Source of the DNA: Nocardia jiangxiensis NBRC 101359
Lineage (GTDB): Bacteria > Actinomycetota > Actinomycetes > Mycobacteriales > Mycobacteriaceae
Assembly (NCBI RefSeq): GCF_000308615.1
Contig: NZ_BAGB01000166.1
Location: 1-64,000 of the forward strand
DNA length: 64,000 bases
Direction: 5' to 3'
Numbering within the stretch: the stretch's first letter is position 1; each line of letters starts with the position of its first letter. The position numbers and the translations under genes are program-made. This document shows, in pieces, positions 60,235-64,000 of this stretch. The notes beneath the pieces are model-generated. The model saw only the letters and a list, made by a program, of their open reading frames with translations. It made no database searches and was not told the origin of the DNA.

Positions 60235-61877
60235 CTGGTCTCCTGATTCTTCGATTCGAGGATTTCGACGTCGCGGCCGGATCCGGCCGCATTCTCACCC
60301 GCACGGCGGCCGGAGAAGACGGCATCGGCCAGCGACAGCCCGGAAACGTAACTGTTGCTGCAGATTCCGACCGCCGCGCGGCCGGCGGCATAGAGGCCGG
60401 GGATGATATCGCCGGTTCCCCGGCGCACCGCCCCGGTGTCCTCGTCCACCGCCAGCCCGCCGAGGGTGATGAACGGGAACGGGTAGGCGGGGCTGACCTG
60501 CGGGGCCAGATTCACCGCGAAGTACGGCCCGCGGTCCAGCACCCGGCGATACTGATCCGCCTTACCGAGCGGGTCGGGCTGCCCGGCGGTGATGGCCTGG
60601 TTGTACTGCGCGATGGTCGCCTCGAGACCCGCCGGATCGATACCGCATGCCGACGCCAGCGCCGCCACGGTGCCGGCCCGGCGATGACCGAACGGGCTGA
60701 AGATGTACAGGCTCTGCGGGACCTGGAAGAACGCGCACTGCGAACGCGCCTGCCGCCGGGCCTTGCGCCACCCGGCCGCATCCAGAATCAGGAATCCGCG
60801 CCCGCCCTGCTGCTCGATCAGCGGCTCGGACATGGTCGCGCCGTAGAGCTGTTCGTTGGCGAATCGATCGCCCGACAGACCGACCGCTACTCCATCGAGA
60901 AATCCCGACGGGGGCGAGATGAACTTCCAGCCCGACATCTTGTGCAGGTGGCTGGTGGCGGCGTCCACCTGCGCACCCAGCCGCAGAGCCGCGCCGTCAT
61001 CCCCACCGGCGGCCAGCGGCGACACCTCGGTCCAGGCCGGCGCGTAGCGCCGTACCAATTCCTTGTTCTGCCCGAAGCCACCGGTGGACAGCACCACCCC
61101 GCCGCGGGCCAGGACCCGATGCCGGGTGCTGCGCTTGCGTTGAGCCGAAACGACTTTCGCCATCAGGCGGTCGCCCAGCGGCGGATGCCACACCTCCAGC
61201 TTGGCGGCGATTTCGGTGCGCACCTTGTGCCCGCGCCCGAAGGCGCCGGGGTCCGGGGCGTCGAATTCGACACCCACCACCGCACCGTCGGACACGATCA
61301 ATTCGCGCACCTCGGCCAGTGGCCGGAACTCGACGCCCTTGCCCAGCGCGGCATCACGCAACGTGGCGTAGAACGCGGCCCCGCTGAAGTTCTTCGCGCG
61401 AACCCGGTGCCCGCGCGGGGCGGGCGCGGCGTTCTCCGCGTAGCTGGACACCTGTTCGTTGCCCGAGTAGTACAGGAAATGGCGATTGGTCGGGTAGGAC
61501 GTCTTGTACGGACACAGGCTGCCCTCGAACGGCAGGCCCTGTTCGGTGAGCCACTCGATCATCGCGGGGCTGCCGTCCACGAACCGGCGCAAGGTCGCCG
61601 CGCTGACCGCATCACCGACCTCGCGGCTCAGATACGTGAACATGGCGTCGGCGGAATCGGTGACCCCCGCCTCCTGCTGCACCGGTGTGCCGCCACCGGC
61701 GTAGACCACACCGCCGGAATGTGTGGTCGATCCACCCCCGTAGAACCGGTCCAGCACCAGGACCGAAGCGCCGGCTTCGGCGGCCGCGATCGCCGCGCAG
61801 GCCCCGGCGCCACCGAAGCCCACGACCACGACGTCGTAGACCCGTTCCGACCTCATTGTCGGTTCCTGCTCAGTCAC
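60231..61877 (-). CDS. FAD-dependent dehydrogenase of the KstD/fumarate reductase family
   Basis: A 548-residue flavoprotein: VVVVGFGGAGACAAIAAAEAGASVLVLDRFYGGGSTTHSGG for FAD binding (Rossmann motif from about residue 16), GGVVLSTGGFGQN, and the C-terminal GLYAAGRAAVGICSNSYVSGLSLADAVFSGRRAG. The family contains 3-ketosteroid delta1-dehydrogenases and 4-oxocyclohexanecarboxylate desaturases, which desaturate cyclic ketones. GTG 61877 with an AGGAG site is chosen; it overlaps the ferredoxin stop by 8 bases. ATG 61856 is the alternative. Confidence 0.88.
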   Translation of the reverse strand: MTEQEPTMRSERVYDVVVVGFGGAGACAAIAAAEAGASVLVLDRFYGGGSTTHSGGVVYAGGGTPVQQEAGVTDSADAMFTYLSREVGDAVSAATLRRFVDGSPAMIEWLTEQGLPFEGSLCPYKTSYPTNRHFLYYSGNEQVSSYAENAAPAPRGHRVRAKNFSGAAFYATLRDAALGKGVEFRPLAEVRELIVSDGAVVGVEFDAPDPGAFGRGHKVRTEIAAKLEVWHPPLGDRLMAKVVSAQRKRSTRHRVLARGGVVLSTGGFGQNKELVRRYAPAWTEVSPLAAGGDDGAALRLGAQVDAATSHLHKMSGWKFISPPSGFLDGVAVGLSGDRFANEQLYGATMSEPLIEQQGGRGFLILDAAGWRKARRQARSQCAFFQVPQSLYIFSPFGHRRAGTVAALASACGIDPAGLEATIAQYNQAITAGQPDPLGKADQYRRVLDRGPYFAVNLAPQVSPAYPFPFITLGGLAVDEDTGAVRRGTGDIIPGLYAAGRAAVGICSNSYVSGLSLADAVFSGRRAGENAAGSGRDVEILESKNQETR

Positions 61878-62217
61878 GCACCTGCTCCTGTCCGTCGGAC
61901 ACAGCGGGCGGCCGAGCCGCCCGCTTCTCCACCGTGATGTCACCGGTCACCGTCAGCCGGCACGCGAGCCGGGTATCGCGCATCGGCCAGCCCCTGCGGC
62001 GATTGGTGATCTGCCGCACCACATTTCGCTCTTCATCCAGGATCGGGCCGAGGTTCTCGTAGCCGTCGAGCACACGCACCGCACACGCGGTGCAGCGCGC
62101 CTGCCCGAAGCAGATCGTCGGCCAGCGGGCCTGGGCGCGCAGCGCCGCCTCGAAAACGGTCTCACCGTCACGGACGGCCAGATCGAACCCGGCGGGGTCC
62201 ACCCGCACGACTGCCAC
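61870..62217 (-). CDS. [2Fe-2S] ferredoxin (CX5CX2C...C type)
   Basis: A 115-residue ferredoxin. The cluster Cys are Cys36, Cys42, Cys45 and Cys86 (ICFGQARCTACAV, RLACRL), the spacing of putidaredoxin/adrenodoxin-like or plant-type proteins. It probably delivers electrons to the Rieske oxygenase located 6 bases upstream; a reductase is not in the operon. Confidence 0.88.
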   Translation of the reverse strand: MAVVRVDPAGFDLAVRDGETVFEAALRAQARWPTICFGQARCTACAVRVLDGYENLGPILDEERNVVRQITNRRRGWPMRDTRLACRLTVTGDITVEKRAARPPAVSDGQEQVRD

Positions 62218-62223
62218 CTCGGA

Positions 62224-63561
62224 TCACCGGGCCAGATACTGGTCGATGGTCTGGTGACTGTTGACGATCATGGCCTCGTACTGTTCGGACAGCACCAGAT
62301 CGTCGAGGCCCTGGGTCTTGAGCCCTTTTTGCTGAGCGATGATGTTGGCGAAATCCTCTTTGAAGATCTGGGGCCAGTCCTCGATCGGGATCGGTCCCTC
62401 GAGTTCAGGGCGATCCTGGCTCTCCTCACCGGCCGCGGGAATCTGCAGCGCCCACACCTCGAAGACGCACGATTCGGGATCGTCACCGTTGGGGCGCACC
62501 CGGTACATGATCGAGTTCCCATAGGCGGGCAGCACGGTGATGTTCGGGAAAATGTGGCCGTAGCCGCTGGTGTTGGCCGGTGGCGGCGGCAGCGGAATAC
62601 CCGCGCCCTGCGCGTATTCGTAGAGCGCGCCGAAGAAGGCCAGCGGGAACTGCTCGGGCTCGATGTCGCGTTCCAGCAGACCCTGCTGGATGAACATCTC
62701 CCGCTCGGTCGCGTAGGCGTCGGTGCCGAAGTACAGCGCGTTGTTGAACTGGATGAAGTAATCGGCGACGGTCATCCCCTCGACCGGAACCTCCCCGGTC
62801 AGCGGCAGCATATGGGCGTGGCCGCCCTTGAAGCACTCGAACGTGCCACCGAAGGCGTCGAGGTTGAAATCGTCGTCGGCAGCGCCCATGGCCAGCGACG
62901 GGTGCGCTTGCATCACGTGGTATGCCTCCAGGAACGCCTCCTGGGCAACCTTCCAGTTCCCCGGCAGAATCAGATGCCGCCACCACCGCACCTGCATCCG
63001 GTCGAAGCCGATCGGGGCCATCACCTCGGCGATCTCCCCGAACGCCTCCGACAGCGGCGGGGCGTCGGGATCCATATTGATCCACACCATCCCGAACAGC
63101 TCGCCGACCTGACATTCGCTCAGCCGCAACGAGTCTCGCTCGACGCAGTGGGGTGCGAAACCGCGTTCGGCGAAGACGTAGGAGTTGGAGCCGTCGAGGT
63201 TCCAGCGCCAGCCGTGGTAGGGACAGACGATCTGGCCGCCGTGGAAGGTTCCGGTGTCGGTGGCCAGGGCGGTGGCGCGGTGGCGGCACGCGTTGAAATA
63301 TGCCTTGACCGTATTGTCGGCCTGGCGCACCACCATGATCGACTGGTCGTTGATCTTGTACTCGGTGAAGTCCCCCGGGCGCGGGATCTCGTCCAGCCGA
63401 CACGCCATCTGCCAGACGTGCGGCCAGAGCTTCTCCTTCTCGAGTTGCGCGAACTCCGGCGAGAAGTACCTTCCCGCAGGAACTTTGGATGGATCGGTGA
63501 CCGCAAACGGGACTCCGATGGTACTCGGCTGCTCGATCCGGTGTTCGGTGTGGATGGTCAT
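62224..63561 (-). CDS. Rieske non-haem iron oxygenase, alpha subunit
   Basis: A 445-residue ring-hydroxylating oxygenase large subunit. The Rieske site is Cys92-x-His94 (CRHRATALA) and Cys113-xx-His116 (CPYHGWRW). The iron site is His215 and His220 in EAYHVMQAH, with Asp403 (KEDFANI) as likely third ligand. The substrate pocket is large and hydrophobic. It would hydroxylate or N/O-demethylate a ring substrate with the adjacent ferredoxin. First gene of the six-gene operon; no beta subunit is present, as in single-component-alpha (Kshα-like) enzymes. Confidence 0.92.
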   Translation of the reverse strand: MTIHTEHRIEQPSTIGVPFAVTDPSKVPAGRYFSPEFAQLEKEKLWPHVWQMACRLDEIPRPGDFTEYKINDQSIMVVRQADNTVKAYFNACRHRATALATDTGTFHGGQIVCPYHGWRWNLDGSNSYVFAERGFAPHCVERDSLRLSECQVGELFGMVWINMDPDAPPLSEAFGEIAEVMAPIGFDRMQVRWWRHLILPGNWKVAQEAFLEAYHVMQAHPSLAMGAADDDFNLDAFGGTFECFKGGHAHMLPLTGEVPVEGMTVADYFIQFNNALYFGTDAYATEREMFIQQGLLERDIEPEQFPLAFFGALYEYAQGAGIPLPPPPANTSGYGHIFPNITVLPAYGNSIMYRVRPNGDDPESCVFEVWALQIPAAGEESQDRPELEGPIPIEDWPQIFKEDFANIIAQQKGLKTQGLDDLVLSEQYEAMIVNSHQTIDQYLAR

Positions 63562-63598
63562 GGCCAGCCACCTCCTTGTGACAGGGCTGCGACGTAAA

Positions 63599-63616
63599 TA
63601 ACTAATTGATGAGTTA
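63599..63616. promoter_or_regulatory. Inverted repeat at the Rieske operon promoter
   Basis: taact and agtta arms, with partial inner symmetry, in an AT-rich stretch 38 bases upstream of the oxygenase start. It may be bound by the TetR encoded just upstream. Confidence 0.45.
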
Positions 63617-63674
63617 CTTTATGGATGTGGCGTCGGTCACGTCAACGGTTCCGGTAAAAATACCTTAAATTCGT

Positions 63675-64000
63675 TTAATCATTGCGTTCGATCAGAAGGA
63701 TTCCGGCCAGCAGTGCTTCCGTCGCGCCCACCGCCGCCCGGTGTCGTTCGGCGGTCGTGGTCGCCGAGAGATGAGCCAACCCCCAGGTCAGCGACGTCAG
63801 CATGTCCACAACGGCCCGCGGATCGATACCGGGCGCCACCTCGTGGGCACGCACCGCCTCGGCGACCAGCTGTGAGTACAGCTCGTTCTCCGCACGCTCC
63901 CGGCGCGCGACCGCGGCCCCCAGATCCGGATAGCGCGCGGACTCCAGGTAGACGGTGGCATCGAACCTGGCCACCGACGGATAGTCACGCACGCAGGCGA
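63675..64000 (-). CDS. TetR-family regulator, C-terminal part (runs off the window)
   Basis: At least 108 residues of a helical C-terminal domain are visible (AVARRERAENELYSQLVAEAVRAHEVAPGIDPRAVVDMLTSLTWGLAHL), of the kind found in TetR proteins (TetR_C_33-like pattern). The HTH domain would lie beyond base 64000. It is encoded upstream and on the same strand as the Rieske operon and is a good candidate for its regulator. Confidence 0.75.
   Translation of the reverse strand, partial: ACVRDYPSVARFDATVYLESARYPDLGAAVARRERAENELYSQLVAEAVRAHEVAPGIDPRAVVDMLTSLTWGLAHLSATTTAERHRAAVGATEALLAGILLIERND

Noticed and set aside
1..64000. CRISPR arrays, tRNA or rRNA genes, insertion sequences, prophage genes
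   Set aside because: No regular repeat-spacer units, cloverleaf-like segments, transposase or integrase motifs were seen by reading; a dedicated search was not possible.

Overview
The window is a GC-rich stretch (about two thirds GC by eye, not counted) from an actinomycete of the Mycobacteriales, most likely Nocardia- or Rhodococcus-like. This rests on a complete yrbE-mce operon, a mycofactocin-coupled SDR, an F420/LLM-type oxidoreductase, a B-4DMT-type membrane protein, many acyl-CoA enzymes and heavy use of ATGA/GTGA gene overlaps. No rRNA, tRNA, CRISPR array, insertion sequence or phage gene was seen.

Layout. 1-9 kb (minus strand): a catabolic block with acyl-CoA dehydrogenase, flavin reductase, alpha/beta hydrolase, thiolase and enoyl-CoA hydratase remnants, two cytochromes P450, a frameshifted ferredoxin, a small coiled-coil protein and a disrupted amidohydrolase. 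9-14.5 kb: SDR, GntR regulator, an exported protein of unknown function, an alcohol dehydrogenase remnant, two MaoC hydratase genes and a tandem-domain TetR protein. 14.9-25.5 kb: a ten-gene yrbEA-yrbEB-mceABCDEF-mas-RDD lipid importer operon. 25.5-41 kb: acyl-CoA metabolism (ligase, racemase, hydratase, CoA-transferases, aldehyde dehydrogenase, mycofactocin SDR, an Ltp2-like aldolase/DUF35 pair, an HMGCS-like/thiolase pair) plus a broken MMPL transporter. 41-54 kb: regulators (two paralogous FadR/GntR, two TetR), hydratases, thioesterase, two amidohydrolases, SDR, SnoaL-like protein and a flavin monooxygenase. 54-64 kb: secreted hydrolase, acid-CoA ligase, LLM oxidoreductase and a six-gene operon encoding Rieske oxygenase, [2Fe-2S] ferredoxin, KstD-like dehydrogenase, E1 alpha, E1 beta and a lone lipoyl domain.

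Taken together the genes look like an island for import (Mce), activation (ligases), oxidation (P450, Rieske, KstD-like), beta-oxidation and retro-aldol or thiolytic cleavage of a lipid-like alicyclic compound (steroid, terpenoid or similar). The substrate cannot be named from sequence.

Two patterns stand out. A palindrome TGAC-N6-GTCA recurs, exactly or with one mismatch, in six promoter regions spread over 44 kb and suggests one shared repressor. In addition, at least six loci are broken. Four carry single-base losses that each turn a 3-base homopolymer into two bases, and five carry larger deletions that fuse or behead genes. Either the island is decaying or the assembly is faulty; the sequence alone cannot decide.
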